DNA from: an uncultured Lysobacteraceae bacterium
Lineage (GTDB): Bacteria; Pseudomonadota; Gammaproteobacteria; Xanthomonadales; Xanthomonadaceae
NCBI GenBank assembly: GCA_902825775.1
Contig: CADECF010000001.1
Location: 248,001 to 312,000, forward strand
DNA: 64,000 bases
Direction of reading: 5' to 3'
Positions 53,884-62,417 of the stretch are shown here, in pieces (the stretch's first letter is position 1; every line of letters begins with the position of its first letter). The translations under genes were made by a program, and so were the position numbers. The notes under the pieces were generated by a model. The model did not search any database and had not been told where the DNA came from. It saw only the letters and a program-made list of their open reading frames with translations.

Positions 53884-55206
53884 ATGAAGAACATGCGTCT
53901 GCTCTACCGGTTCCTGACGGTCGCCGTGCTGGCGATATTGCTGCTGATACCGTTGACGATGATCCGCGGCGTCATTCAGGAACGCCAGATGTATCGAGGC
54001 CAGGCGATCGCGCGCGTCACGCAGAGCGTTGCGGGCGAACAGGGCATCGTCGGACCCCTGCGGGTAGTGCCTTGGTCCGAAACGCGCGAGGTCGACACCC
54101 TCGATGCGCTCAACCGGCCCCAGAAAAAAGTGGAGACGACCACCGGCTACGTGTTGCAGATGCCTAAATCGTTGGTGATGGATGGGCAGATCTCGCCCGA
54201 GACCCGAAAAATCGGGTTGCACGAAGTGAGGACATATCGTTGGCGCGGCTGGATACGCGCGATCTTCAACGCACCTCTGCCGCAGGATAACGGCAGTCGG
54301 CGCTATGGCAAGCCCTATCTGATACTCGCCATCCGCGATGTGCGGGGTTTTGCCGGTACCCCCACGCTGAAGGTCGATGGCCAGCCGCTGGACTTCGCGC
54401 CCGGGACGATCGATGTAGCTCGTCAACTCGGTGGCGTGCACGCGCGGTTGCCGGATCCGGTGCCGGGCACGTCTTTTGCGCGCGACGTGCGCATCGAATT
54501 GGCTCTGGCCGGGACCGAGTCGCTGGCGGTCGTGCCGGTCGCCGACAGCAACCACATTGCGTTGCGATCGCCGTGGCCGCACCCGCTGTTTGGCGGACGT
54601 TTCCTTCCGGAGGCGCCGAAGATCGGAACGGACGGATTCAGCGCCCATTGGGACATTCCGTCGCTGGCCAGCGATGCGCAAAGCCAGCTGAAAGCGGGCG
54701 TCGGAATTGGCGGCGACAAGCCGTTGGACAGTTTGCAAGTGAACTTGGTCGACCCGGTCAACATCTACACGCAAGCCGATCGCGCCAGCAAGTACGGCAT
54801 TCTTTTCATCGTGCTGACTTTCGTCGGTTTCGCGATGTTCGAACTGATCAAGCGGCTGCAGATCCATCCTCTGCAATACCTGCTGGTCGGATTGGCGCTT
54901 GCGATCTTCTTCCTGCTTTTGCTGGGACTTTCGGAACATATTCCGTTCTGGCAGGCATATGTGGCTTCTGCGGTCGCGTGCATAGGGCTGCAGGCCGTAT
55001 ACCTCAGCCATGTGCTGCGCAGCCGCCTGCGCGGGCTAGGCTTCGCGGCGATGCTGACGATGCTGTATGGCGTGCTGTACGGCCTATTGGCGTCGGAAGA
55101 CAACGCGCTACTGATGGGCTCGCTGCTGCTGTTCGGCATCCTGGCCGCGATCATGTGGGTGACGCGCAAGGTCGACTGGTACGAGTTGGGATCGTCATTG
55201 CGCTGA
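53884..55206 (+). CDS. creD: Inner membrane protein CreD
   Basis: A 440-residue CreD. An N-terminal membrane helix precedes a large periplasmic region, then five or six C-terminal helices; the joining segment PVNIYTQADRASKYGILFIVLTF has the family pattern (VDP-Y). CreD helps envelope integrity and, in Stenotrophomonas, responds to CreBC. ATG 53884 is the natural start. A cre tag precedes it. Confidence 0.93.
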   Translation: MKNMRLLYRFLTVAVLAILLLIPLTMIRGVIQERQMYRGQAIARVTQSVAGEQGIVGPLRVVPWSETREVDTLDALNRPQKKVETTTGYVLQMPKSLVMDGQISPETRKIGLHEVRTYRWRGWIRAIFNAPLPQDNGSRRYGKPYLILAIRDVRGFAGTPTLKVDGQPLDFAPGTIDVARQLGGVHARLPDPVPGTSFARDVRIELALAGTESLAVVPVADSNHIALRSPWPHPLFGGRFLPEAPKIGTDGFSAHWDIPSLASDAQSQLKAGVGIGGDKPLDSLQVNLVDPVNIYTQADRASKYGILFIVLTFVGFAMFELIKRLQIHPLQYLLVGLALAIFFLLLLGLSEHIPFWQAYVASAVACIGLQAVYLSHVLRSRLRGLGFAAMLTMLYGVLYGLLASEDNALLMGSLLLFGILAAIMWVTRKVDWYELGSSLR

Positions 55207-55244
55207 TGCGCCGACCGGCTGATCGAAGAATTTAGAAGAGGGCG

Positions 55245-55877
55245 ATGGCGTGGGTTAGAGTTGTCGGCATGGAAGCCGCCCCCGCCATCGCCTGTTTTCG
55301 CGGCGCCGCCATCGCGCCTTATCTGGAAGACGTGGCCAGGCTGCGCATCGCGGTGTTCCGCGATTGGCCTTATCTGTACGAAGGCGATATCGCTTACGAG
55401 CGCGACTATCTGGCGGCCTACGCGGCATCGGCCGACAGCATTTTCGTGCTGATCCTCGATGGCGACGAACCGGTCGGCGCCTCCACCGGTCTGCCCTTGG
55501 CCGACGACACTGCCGAGTTCCACCTGCCTTTCGTCGGACGCGGCATGCCCGTCGACGAAGTCTTCTATTGCGGCGAGTCGGTACTACTGCCGCGATATCG
55601 CGGACGCGGCCTCGGCCATGCCTTTTTCGAGCAGCGCGAGGCGCATGCCCGGTCGCTGGGCCGCTTCGCCTGGACGGCCTTCTGCGCAGTCGATCGCGAC
55701 CCGGACGATCCGCGCCGTCCCGCCGATCATCGCGACAACGACGTATTCTGGGCCAAGCGCGGCTACGAACGGCAAGCGGGCATGACGATGAAATTCAACT
55801 GGCAGGAAAGCGGTAGGGGCGATGTCGAGCATGCGCTGACGTTCTGGCTGCGTCCGTTGGAGCGCGCGGCCGCATGA
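55245..55877 (+). CDS. GNAT-family N-acetyltransferase
   Basis: A protein of 210 residues (or 202 from ATG 55269). LLPRYRGRGLGHAFFEQREAHA is the acetyl-CoA site. It overlaps the nitrilase-family gene (ATGA). This gene pair recurs in my memory of proteobacterial genomes, suggesting a shared small-molecule pathway, but no substrate is known. Confidence 0.85.
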   Translation: MAWVRVVGMEAAPAIACFRGAAIAPYLEDVARLRIAVFRDWPYLYEGDIAYERDYLAAYAASADSIFVLILDGDEPVGASTGLPLADDTAEFHLPFVGRGMPVDEVFYCGESVLLPRYRGRGLGHAFFEQREAHARSLGRFAWTAFCAVDRDPDDPRRPADHRDNDVFWAKRGYERQAGMTMKFNWQESGRGDVEHALTFWLRPLERAAA

Positions 55878-56755
55878 AGATCGCCGTCGCCAAATATCCG
55901 ATCGGCGCACCGCGCGATTTCGCCGAGTTCGCCGACAAGCAGCGCCGTTTGCTGCAACAAGCAGCAGGCGAGGGCGCGCAGGTCGCCGTGCTGCCCGAAT
56001 TCCTGTCGCTGGAGCTCGGCGCGACCCTGAGCGAAGAAGTACGCAGCGATCTGCAGGCCTCGCTGGCCGGCATACAGCGCCATCACGACGAATGGCTGGC
56101 CTTGTTCGGCGGTTTGGCGCGCGATACCGGCATGCGTATCGTCGCCGGCACTTTTTTACTCGCCGATGGCGCCGGACGTTACCGCAATCGCGCTTATTTC
56201 TTCGCGCCCGACGGCCGCCATGCCTGGCAGGAGAAGCTGCAGATGACCGGCTTCGAGAAGAAAGCGGGGACGATCGACGGCGGCGATGCCTTGAAGGTCT
56301 TCGACACCGATGGCATCCGGGTGGGCATCTCGGTTTGCTACGACATCGAATTCCCGCTGCCGGTGCGGGCGCAGTGCGAAGCAGGTACCCGGCTGTTGAT
56401 CGTGCCGAGCTGCACGGACGCGGGAGCGGGCGCGACCCGCGTCCGCGTGGGCTGCCTGGCGCGCGCACTGGAGAATCGCTGTTATGTGGCGCAGTCGGTG
56501 ACCGCGGGCGAGGCGCCGTGGAGTCCGGCGTTGGATTTCAACACCGGGGAGGCGACGATCTACGCGCCGATGGACGTGGGTTTGCCTGCGGATGGGATCG
56601 TGTCGCAGACGCAAGGCGATCAGGTGTGGGCGATCGCCGATCTGGATTTCGAGGCGCTCGATGCGAGTCGCGAGCGGGCGCAAGTCGCCAATGATCGCGA
56701 TTGGCCGGGGCAGATGAAGCCGGGCATCACGATGGCAAAAGTCGAGCGGCTGTAG
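55874..56755 (+). CDS. Carbon-nitrogen hydrolase (nitrilase superfamily)
   Basis: A 293-residue amidase-type enzyme with the full catalytic set: E42 (LPEFLSLE), K121 (WQEKLQM) and C155 (SVCYDIEFP). It hydrolyses a non-peptide C-N bond. It shares a transcript with the acetyltransferase, so an N-acetylated or amide intermediate may connect them. Confidence 0.9.
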   Translation: MKIAVAKYPIGAPRDFAEFADKQRRLLQQAAGEGAQVAVLPEFLSLELGATLSEEVRSDLQASLAGIQRHHDEWLALFGGLARDTGMRIVAGTFLLADGAGRYRNRAYFFAPDGRHAWQEKLQMTGFEKKAGTIDGGDALKVFDTDGIRVGISVCYDIEFPLPVRAQCEAGTRLLIVPSCTDAGAGATRVRVGCLARALENRCYVAQSVTAGEAPWSPALDFNTGEATIYAPMDVGLPADGIVSQTQGDQVWAIADLDFEALDASRERAQVANDRDWPGQMKPGITMAKVERL

Positions 56756-56761
56756 ATCGGC

Positions 56762-56850
56762 TTTGTGGGAGCGGCTTTAGCCGCGATCTTTTGATGTTAG
56801 CTAGTCCACACCCAGAAGAGCTCGCGGCTAAAGCCGCTCCTACAAAAGAA
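56762..56850. repeat. Paired class A repeat
   Basis: GGAGCGGCTTTAGCCGCGA and its inverse lie either side of a short spacer, between convergent genes. Confidence 0.8.
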
Positions 56851-56852
56851 AC

Positions 56853-57428
56853 TCAGCCGAACAACGATACGCCGGGTACGAGCCACAACGAGAGCCCCGC
56901 CAGCGCGGTGCCGATGCCGGTCGCGGCCAGCACATCGCTGGGGTAATGCAGGCCCAGCACGACGCGCGAAACGGCGACGCTGGCGGTGAACGGAATCAAC
57001 AGCCACGCCAGCACCGGATAGTGCGCCAGCGCCACCAGCGTGAAGGCGACGGCATGCAGCGTGTGGCCGGACGGGAAACTGAATTCGTCCAGCGGCGCCA
57101 CCCAGGCGCGGATGCGCACATCCGAGGCATACGGACGCGGACGTTTGGTCCAGTGCTTGAGCAGTTTGTACAGGGTCAGCGCGATCGCGCCCGTCGCTGC
57201 CAGATGCGCGGAGGCCTTCAGGCCGTCGTAGCCGTCGAACAAGATCAGCGCGCCCATCAGCGCGTACCAGAACACGCCGTCGCCGAGACGGCTGATCGCC
57301 GCGAAATAGGCGCGCATGCCGTGGCGATCGCCCCAATGATTGGCGCGCAGGCACCAGCCCGCTTCCCAGCGCGATCCCATGCGCCGACCGCGCATCGCTA
57401 GCGAATTACGTCGAGGCAGCGGGTGCAT
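56853..57428 (-). CDS. PAP2-family lipid phosphatase
   Basis: A 191-residue membrane phosphatase with all three motifs: KHWTKRPRP (Kx6RP), PSGHTLH and SRVVLGLHYPSD. Enzymes of this family turn phosphatidate into diacylglycerol or cleave isoprenyl diphosphates. ATG 57428 has AGGAGG four bases upstream and overlaps the glycosyltransferase end by 23 bases, so the genes are co-translated. A Pho box lies before the operon. I infer that it supplies diacylglycerol to the glycosyltransferase in phosphate starvation. Confidence 0.88.
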   Translation of the reverse strand: MHPLPRRNSLAMRGRRMGSRWEAGWCLRANHWGDRHGMRAYFAAISRLGDGVFWYALMGALILFDGYDGLKASAHLAATGAIALTLYKLLKHWTKRPRPYASDVRIRAWVAPLDEFSFPSGHTLHAVAFTLVALAHYPVLAWLLIPFTASVAVSRVVLGLHYPSDVLAATGIGTALAGLSLWLVPGVSLFG

Positions 57429-58554
57429 AAGCCCTCCTGGTGTCTGCGAGCTGCATGAGTACGTCGTCGAAGTCGGCCGCGACCTGTTCCGGACGCAACG
57501 CCGCAACGGCCTGCCGCGCAGCTGCGCCCATGGCGCGGCGCTTGCCGGGATCGTTGGCGATCTCCACGCAGGCCTGGACGAAGCCGCTGTCGTCGCCGTC
57601 GCGGATCGCCGCGCCGTGCGCGCCATCGCGCAGATATTCGCGCGCGGCGCCGTAATCGAAAGCCACCGTCGGCAAACCGCTGGCCATCGCTTCCAGCGTG
57701 ACGTTGCCGAAGGTCTCGCTGAGGCTGGGGAATACGAACAGGTCGCCGCTGGCGAAATGCCGCGCCACTTCCGGACCGCGCTGCACGCCGCAGAACACGA
57801 AATCGGGATGTTCCTGCGCCAGTTTTTCGCGCGAAGGGCCGTCGCCGACCCAGACGAAGCGCGCGTTTGGTTGCGATTTCTGCAGTTCGCGGAAGGCGCG
57901 CACGGCCAGATCCAGATTCTTCTCCGGCGCGATGCGGCCCAGGTAGATCACGGTCAGGTCGTCGGGGCCTGCGCCCCAACTCGCGCGCAGCGCATCGTCG
58001 CGCTTGGCCGGGTCGAACATCATCGTGTCCACCGCACGCGGCAGGCGCACCACGTTGTCGAAACGCTGCGATCGCAGAAATTCGGCGAGTTCGCGCGTAG
58101 GCACCAGCGTCGCGGCGCCCTTGTTGTGGAATGCGCGCATCCAGCGCAGTGCGGTCTGCTGCAGGAAGGCGGCGCCGTAGTTGCGCATGTATTCGTCGAA
58201 TCGGGTGTGGAAGCCTGTGGCGGCGGGGATCCTGAGGCGCCTCGCCGCCCGCAGCGCCGACCAGCCGAGCGGTCCCTCCGTGGCCACATAAATGGCATCG
58301 GGCGTCGCCTCGCGCCACGCGGCGGTGAGCTTGCGCGTGGCCGGCAGTCCGAAACGCAGACCCGGATAGCGCGGCAACGGCGCGCCGCGCACCAGCAATT
58401 CGTGTTCGAGCGCTGTGCCGTCGGAGGTTTGCCGCGGCCGGACCACGGCTACCTCGTGGCCACGCGCGCGCAGGCCATTTTCCAGCCCTTGCACGGTCAA
58501 GGCGACGCCGTTGACCTCGGGCGGATACGTCTCGGTGACGATGGCGTAGCGCAT
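57406..58554 (-). CDS. GT4-family glycosyltransferase, Pho-box controlled
   Basis: A 382-residue glycosyltransferase. It has RYAIVTETYPPEVNGVAL at the N-terminus, VIYLGRIAPEKNLDL and the E-x7-E motif SETFGNVTLEAMASGLP of retaining GT4 enzymes. The family includes MgtA-type mannosyltransferases and diacylglycerol glycosyltransferases. Its leader has a three-half-site Pho box and a hairpin over the ribosome site. With the PAP2 gene overlapping its end, glycolipid synthesis in phosphate starvation is the simplest reading; the sugar is unknown. Confidence 0.87.
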   Translation of the reverse strand: MRYAIVTETYPPEVNGVALTVQGLENGLRARGHEVAVVRPRQTSDGTALEHELLVRGAPLPRYPGLRFGLPATRKLTAAWREATPDAIYVATEGPLGWSALRAARRLRIPAATGFHTRFDEYMRNYGAAFLQQTALRWMRAFHNKGAATLVPTRELAEFLRSQRFDNVVRLPRAVDTMMFDPAKRDDALRASWGAGPDDLTVIYLGRIAPEKNLDLAVRAFRELQKSQPNARFVWVGDGPSREKLAQEHPDFVFCGVQRGPEVARHFASGDLFVFPSLSETFGNVTLEAMASGLPTVAFDYGAAREYLRDGAHGAAIRDGDDSGFVQACVEIANDPGKRRAMGAAARQAVAALRPEQVAADFDDVLMQLADTRRAYAPAAST

Positions 58555-58560
58555 ACAGGG

Positions 58561-58577
58561 CTTCCCGTTTTGGGAAG
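58561..58577 (-). promoter_or_regulatory. Hairpin over the ribosome site of the glycosyltransferase
   Basis: On the minus strand CTTCCC-AAAAC-GGGAAG forms a six-base stem whose right arm is the only Shine-Dalgarno, six bases before the ATG at 58554. It could hold translation back until opened. Confidence 0.45.
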
Positions 58578-58602
58578 ACTGAAGGGCCCGCATGAAACGG
58601 CA

Positions 58603-58631
58603 ATGTCAGCGCGGTGACTTGGAAATGACAG
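58603..58631 (-). promoter_or_regulatory. Three-half-site Pho box
   Basis: Reading the minus strand: CTGTCAT-TTCC-AAGTCAC-CGCG-CTGACAT. Three seven-base half sites repeat every 11 bases, as PhoB dimers require. The first pair matches the 18-bp consensus at 12 of 14 half-site positions. It lies 49-77 bases before the glycosyltransferase start, and phoB/phoR are in the adjacent operon. Confidence 0.75.
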
Positions 58632-58670
58632 CGTTAAGCCTGCGAAAGCAGGGTTAAATGGCTTTTTATG

Positions 58671-58766
58671 GCTTTGGCCGCGTCCCGAGCGAAGCGAGGG
58701 ATCTGTTTTGCTCTGTGAATCTTCAAGAAAGCAGATCCCTCGCTTCGCTCGGGACGCGGCCAAAGC
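58671..58766. repeat. Perfect 35-bp class D hairpin
   Basis: Arms 58671-58705 and 58732-58766 are exact complements over 35 bases around a 26-base loop; the core is CCCGAGCGAAGCGAGGGATC. It separates ppx from the Pho box region and may end the phoB-phoR-ppk-ppx transcript. Confidence 0.88.
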
Positions 58767-58788
58767 CGTTCCTACAAAAGCTATCGGC

Positions 58789-60327
58789 TCAGATCAGGAA
58801 GGGCTTGAAGACGACGCCCAATCCGGCCTGGCCCTCGACTTCGCCCAGCAGGTCGGCGCGCAGCAGCGGCCGCGCGTCGATCCAGGCCCGCGACAGCACC
58901 AGGTCCAGGCGATCGCCGTCGGCGGCGAGTTCCAGTTTCGGGATCGGGTCCGCTTCGTGCGCACGATGCAGCGATACCGCCAGCCGCAACAGCGCAGCCT
59001 TGCGTTTGGCGCTGAGCAACAGGCGGTCGGGCAGGGCCTCGAAGGCGTTCTTGGGTACGCCGCGACGGTGCGTGCGTACCAGCGCCGCGAGCACCTGCTG
59101 CTCCTGGCGCGAGAAGCCGGCGATGTCGGAATTCTCCAGCACGTACGCGCCATGCACTTGGTACTGGCTGTGCGCGATGGCCAAGCCGATCTCGTGCAGC
59201 CGCGCCGCCCAACCGAGCATGCGCGCATCGTCCGCGTCCAGCGACCAAGCCGGCGCGACTTGTTCGAACAGGGCCAGCGCAGTGCTTTCAACGCGCCCGG
59301 CTTGCTGCGCGTCGATGCCATAGCGTTGCATCAGCGCCGCCACCGACGCATCGCGCGGATCGTCCGCGCCGCCTCGGCCCAGCATGTCGTACAGCACGCC
59401 TTCGCGCAGCGCCGCCTTGCTCACCGCCATGCGTTGCAGGCCGAGCACTTCGAAGGCCGCTTCCAGGATCAGCAGGCCGCCGGCGATGATCGGCCGGCGT
59501 TCGTCGGACAGGCCGGGCAGGTCGATGTCCTCGATCCGTTCGGCCTGCAGCAACCGGTCGCGCACGACAGGCAGCGCCTCGGCGGTCACCGCGCCTTTGG
59601 TGAGTTTCATCGCGGCGCAAATGTCGCCGATCGCCTTGTTGGTGCCGGACGAGCCCAGTGCCTCGTGCCAGCCCAGGGTGCGATAGGCCACGGTGAATTG
59701 CTGGAATTCGGCGGAGACTTCGGTCAGCGCTTCGCGCCAGCGCTTCTTGGACAGCTTGCCGTTGCCGAAGAAGCGCCGCGTGCTCGCCACGCAGCCGACC
59801 TGCAGGCTTTCGCGTTCGATCGCGTCGAAGCCGCTGCCGATGATGCATTCGGTGGACCCGCCGCCGATGTCGATCACCAGCCGCAACTGTTCCGGCTTGG
59901 GCGGTTGCGCATGGGCGACGCCGAGATAGACCAGGCGCGCTTCCTCGCGGCCGGAGACCACTTCGATGGCGTGGCCGAGCGCGGTTTCCGCGGGTACCAG
60001 GAAGGTCTGCGGCGCCGACAGCTGGCGCACGGTATTGGTGGCCACGGCGCGCACGCGCTGCGGCGGGATGTCGCGGATGCGCTGGCCGAAGCGGGCCAGG
60101 CATTGCAGCGAGCGCTGCCGTACATCGGCATTCAGTCCGCCTTTGCCGTCCAGGCCTTCGGCCAGCCGCACCATCTCGCGCAGCCGGTCGACGATGCGCA
60201 ACTGGCCGAGCGTGTAGCGCGCGACCACCATGTGGAAGCTGTTGGAACCCAGGTCGATCGCCGCGAGCTGATCGCCGTCCTGCAGCGGCGTTTCCAGTGC
60301 GGATGCGAGCGCGATGCTCGCGCTCAT
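58789..60327 (-). CDS. ppx: Exopolyphosphatase (Ppx/GppA)
   Basis: A 512-residue ASKHA-fold enzyme that removes phosphate from polyphosphate ends. AAIDLGSNSFHMVVAR (about 22) and VIDIGGGSTECIIG (about 150) are the phosphate-binding motifs; an HD-like C-terminal region follows (ARLHEIGLAIAH). The ATG overlaps the ppk1 stop (ATGA). It acts opposite to Ppk1. Confidence 0.94.
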   Translation of the reverse strand: MSASIALASALETPLQDGDQLAAIDLGSNSFHMVVARYTLGQLRIVDRLREMVRLAEGLDGKGGLNADVRQRSLQCLARFGQRIRDIPPQRVRAVATNTVRQLSAPQTFLVPAETALGHAIEVVSGREEARLVYLGVAHAQPPKPEQLRLVIDIGGGSTECIIGSGFDAIERESLQVGCVASTRRFFGNGKLSKKRWREALTEVSAEFQQFTVAYRTLGWHEALGSSGTNKAIGDICAAMKLTKGAVTAEALPVVRDRLLQAERIEDIDLPGLSDERRPIIAGGLLILEAAFEVLGLQRMAVSKAALREGVLYDMLGRGGADDPRDASVAALMQRYGIDAQQAGRVESTALALFEQVAPAWSLDADDARMLGWAARLHEIGLAIAHSQYQVHGAYVLENSDIAGFSRQEQQVLAALVRTHRRGVPKNAFEALPDRLLLSAKRKAALLRLAVSLHRAHEADPIPKLELAADGDRLDLVLSRAWIDARPLLRADLLGEVEGQAGLGVVFKPFLI

Positions 60328-62417
60328 CCGCAAATCCTGTTGAGCAGCGCGGTCTGCGCGGAATGCGGAGGCGCGCCGTCCTGCGGTTCGAGTTTGCGAT
60401 AACTGCCGTCGGCCTGCAGTTCCCAGGCGTTGAGGTTGTCGGCCAGGTAATTGTCGAGCGCTTCGTCGTAGACGCGCTGGGCCAGTTCCGGATCGAGCAC
60501 CGGGAAAGCGGTTTCCACGCGCCGCAGCAGGTTGCGTTCCAGCCAATCGGCGCTGGTGCAGAACAGGTCGGGTTCGCCGACGTTGCCGAACCAATACACG
60601 CGGCTGTGCTCGAGGAAGCGGCCGACGATGGAACGTACGCGGATGTTGTCGGACACGCCGGGCACGCCCGGCCGCAACGTGCACGCGCCGCGCACGATCA
60701 GGTCGATCTGCACGCCGGCCTGCGAGGCCGTGTACAGCGCGCGAATCACTTGCGGTTCGTTGAGCGCGTTCATTTTGGCGATGATACGGCCGGGTTTGCC
60801 GTTGCGCGCGTGCTGGGTTTCCCGCTCGATCCGTTCGAGCACCCCCGCATGCAGCGTGAACGGCGATTGCAGCAAGCGTTTGAGCTTGATCGCCGGTGCC
60901 AACCCCGAGATCTGCTGGAAGATCTGGTGCACGTCGCTGCCGATATCCGGGTCCGCGGTGATCAGGCTGATGTCGGTGTAGGCGCGCGCGGTACCGCTGT
61001 GGTAGTTGCCGGTGCCCATGTGCACGTAGCGGCGCAGTTTGCGGCCTTCGCGGCGCACGATCAAAAGCATCTTGGCATGGGTCTTGTAGCCGACCACGCC
61101 GTACACGACCTGCACGCCGGCTTCCTGCAGCCTGTCGGCGAAGGCGAGATTGGCTTCCTCGTCGAAGCGCGCGCGCAGCTCGACCACCACGGTCACGTCT
61201 TTGCCGTTGCGCGCGGCCTGCACCAGATGTTCGACGATCTGGGATTCGCGGCCGGTGCGGTACAGGGTTTGCTTGATGGCCAGCACGCCGGGATCGCTGG
61301 CGGCCTGCTTGACCAGCTCGAGCACCGGCACGAACGAGTCGTACGGGTGGTGCAGCATCACATCGCTTGCGGACACGCGTTCGAAGATGGATTCGCTGCT
61401 GGACATCAGCCGCGGCTGGAAAGGCGCGAACTTCAGATCCGCGCGTTGCACCAGGTCGTAGATCTGGATCACGCGGTTGAGGTTGACCGGGCCGTTGATG
61501 CGATAGACCGCGTTCTCCGGCAGATCGAAGTTCTCCAGCAGCATGCGCACGATCGGGGCGGGGCAGTCTTCTGCGATTTCCAGCCGCATCGCGCGCAGAT
61601 AGCCGCGGCCGACCAGTTCGTCGCGCAGCGCCAGCGCCAAATTCTCGACTTCGTCCTCGTCCAGGATCAGCTCGGAATTGCGGGTCACTCGGAACTGGTA
61701 GGCGCCCTTGACGTCCATGCCGGGGAACAATTCCTCGACGAAGGCCGACAGCACCGACGACAGCAGCACGAAATCGTTGTCGCCGCCGGACACTTCCTGC
61801 GGCAGCTGGATGATGCGCGACAGCGAGCGCGGCGCACGCACGATCGCCAGATGGCCGGCGCGACCGAACGCATCCTTGCCTTCCAGCACCACGACGATGT
61901 TCAGCGATTTGTTGAGGATCTTCGGGAACGGGTGCGCGGGGTCGAGCCCCAGCGGCGACAGCACCGGCATGATCTCGTCGCGGAAATAAGCGCGCAGCCA
62001 GCGCGCCTGCTTGGCATCCCACGTATTGCGGCCGAGCACGCGGATGCCGGCTTCGTTGAGCGCCGGGCGCAGCGCCTCGTTCCAGCAACGGTATTGCGCA
62101 TCGACCAGCGACGCGGCGCGGTCGTGGATCTGCTTGAGCACGGTCGCCGGCGCCAGGCCGTCCTGCGCAGGCACGATGCCGAAATCCTGGGCATGGCGGA
62201 CGGTAGCGGCGCGGATCTCGAAGAATTCGTCGAGGTTGGTGCAGGAGATGCACAGGTAGCGCAGCCGTTCCAGCAGCGGCACCTGCGCGTCCTGCGCCTG
62301 CGCGAGCACGCGAAAATTGAAGTCGAGCTGGGATAGCTCGCGGTTGAAGTACAGCGCCGGGTCGCGCAAGGCTTCCTGGTCGGTGTGTGGGGGCTGCAGA
62401 TCGACTTGTGCGTTCAT
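60324..62417 (-). CDS. ppk1: Polyphosphate kinase 1
   Basis: A 697-residue Ppk1, usual length. It polymerises ATP gamma-phosphate into polyphosphate. YFNRELSQLDFNFRVL opens the N-domain. The catalytic histidine is about H447 (VGYKTHAKMLLI), followed by YVHMGTGNYHSGTAR. It overlaps phoR upstream and ppx downstream, both by ATGA, so phosphate sensing and storage are made from one mRNA. Confidence 0.96.
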   Translation of the reverse strand: MNAQVDLQPPHTDQEALRDPALYFNRELSQLDFNFRVLAQAQDAQVPLLERLRYLCISCTNLDEFFEIRAATVRHAQDFGIVPAQDGLAPATVLKQIHDRAASLVDAQYRCWNEALRPALNEAGIRVLGRNTWDAKQARWLRAYFRDEIMPVLSPLGLDPAHPFPKILNKSLNIVVVLEGKDAFGRAGHLAIVRAPRSLSRIIQLPQEVSGGDNDFVLLSSVLSAFVEELFPGMDVKGAYQFRVTRNSELILDEDEVENLALALRDELVGRGYLRAMRLEIAEDCPAPIVRMLLENFDLPENAVYRINGPVNLNRVIQIYDLVQRADLKFAPFQPRLMSSSESIFERVSASDVMLHHPYDSFVPVLELVKQAASDPGVLAIKQTLYRTGRESQIVEHLVQAARNGKDVTVVVELRARFDEEANLAFADRLQEAGVQVVYGVVGYKTHAKMLLIVRREGRKLRRYVHMGTGNYHSGTARAYTDISLITADPDIGSDVHQIFQQISGLAPAIKLKRLLQSPFTLHAGVLERIERETQHARNGKPGRIIAKMNALNEPQVIRALYTASQAGVQIDLIVRGACTLRPGVPGVSDNIRVRSIVGRFLEHSRVYWFGNVGEPDLFCTSADWLERNLLRRVETAFPVLDPELAQRVYDEALDNYLADNLNAWELQADGSYRKLEPQDGAPPHSAQTALLNRICG

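Noticed and set aside
60297..62336. 679-residue frame antisense to ppk1
   Set aside because: The protein opposite is a complete Ppk1 with catalytic histidines. The antisense frame is low-complexity and unlike any known protein.
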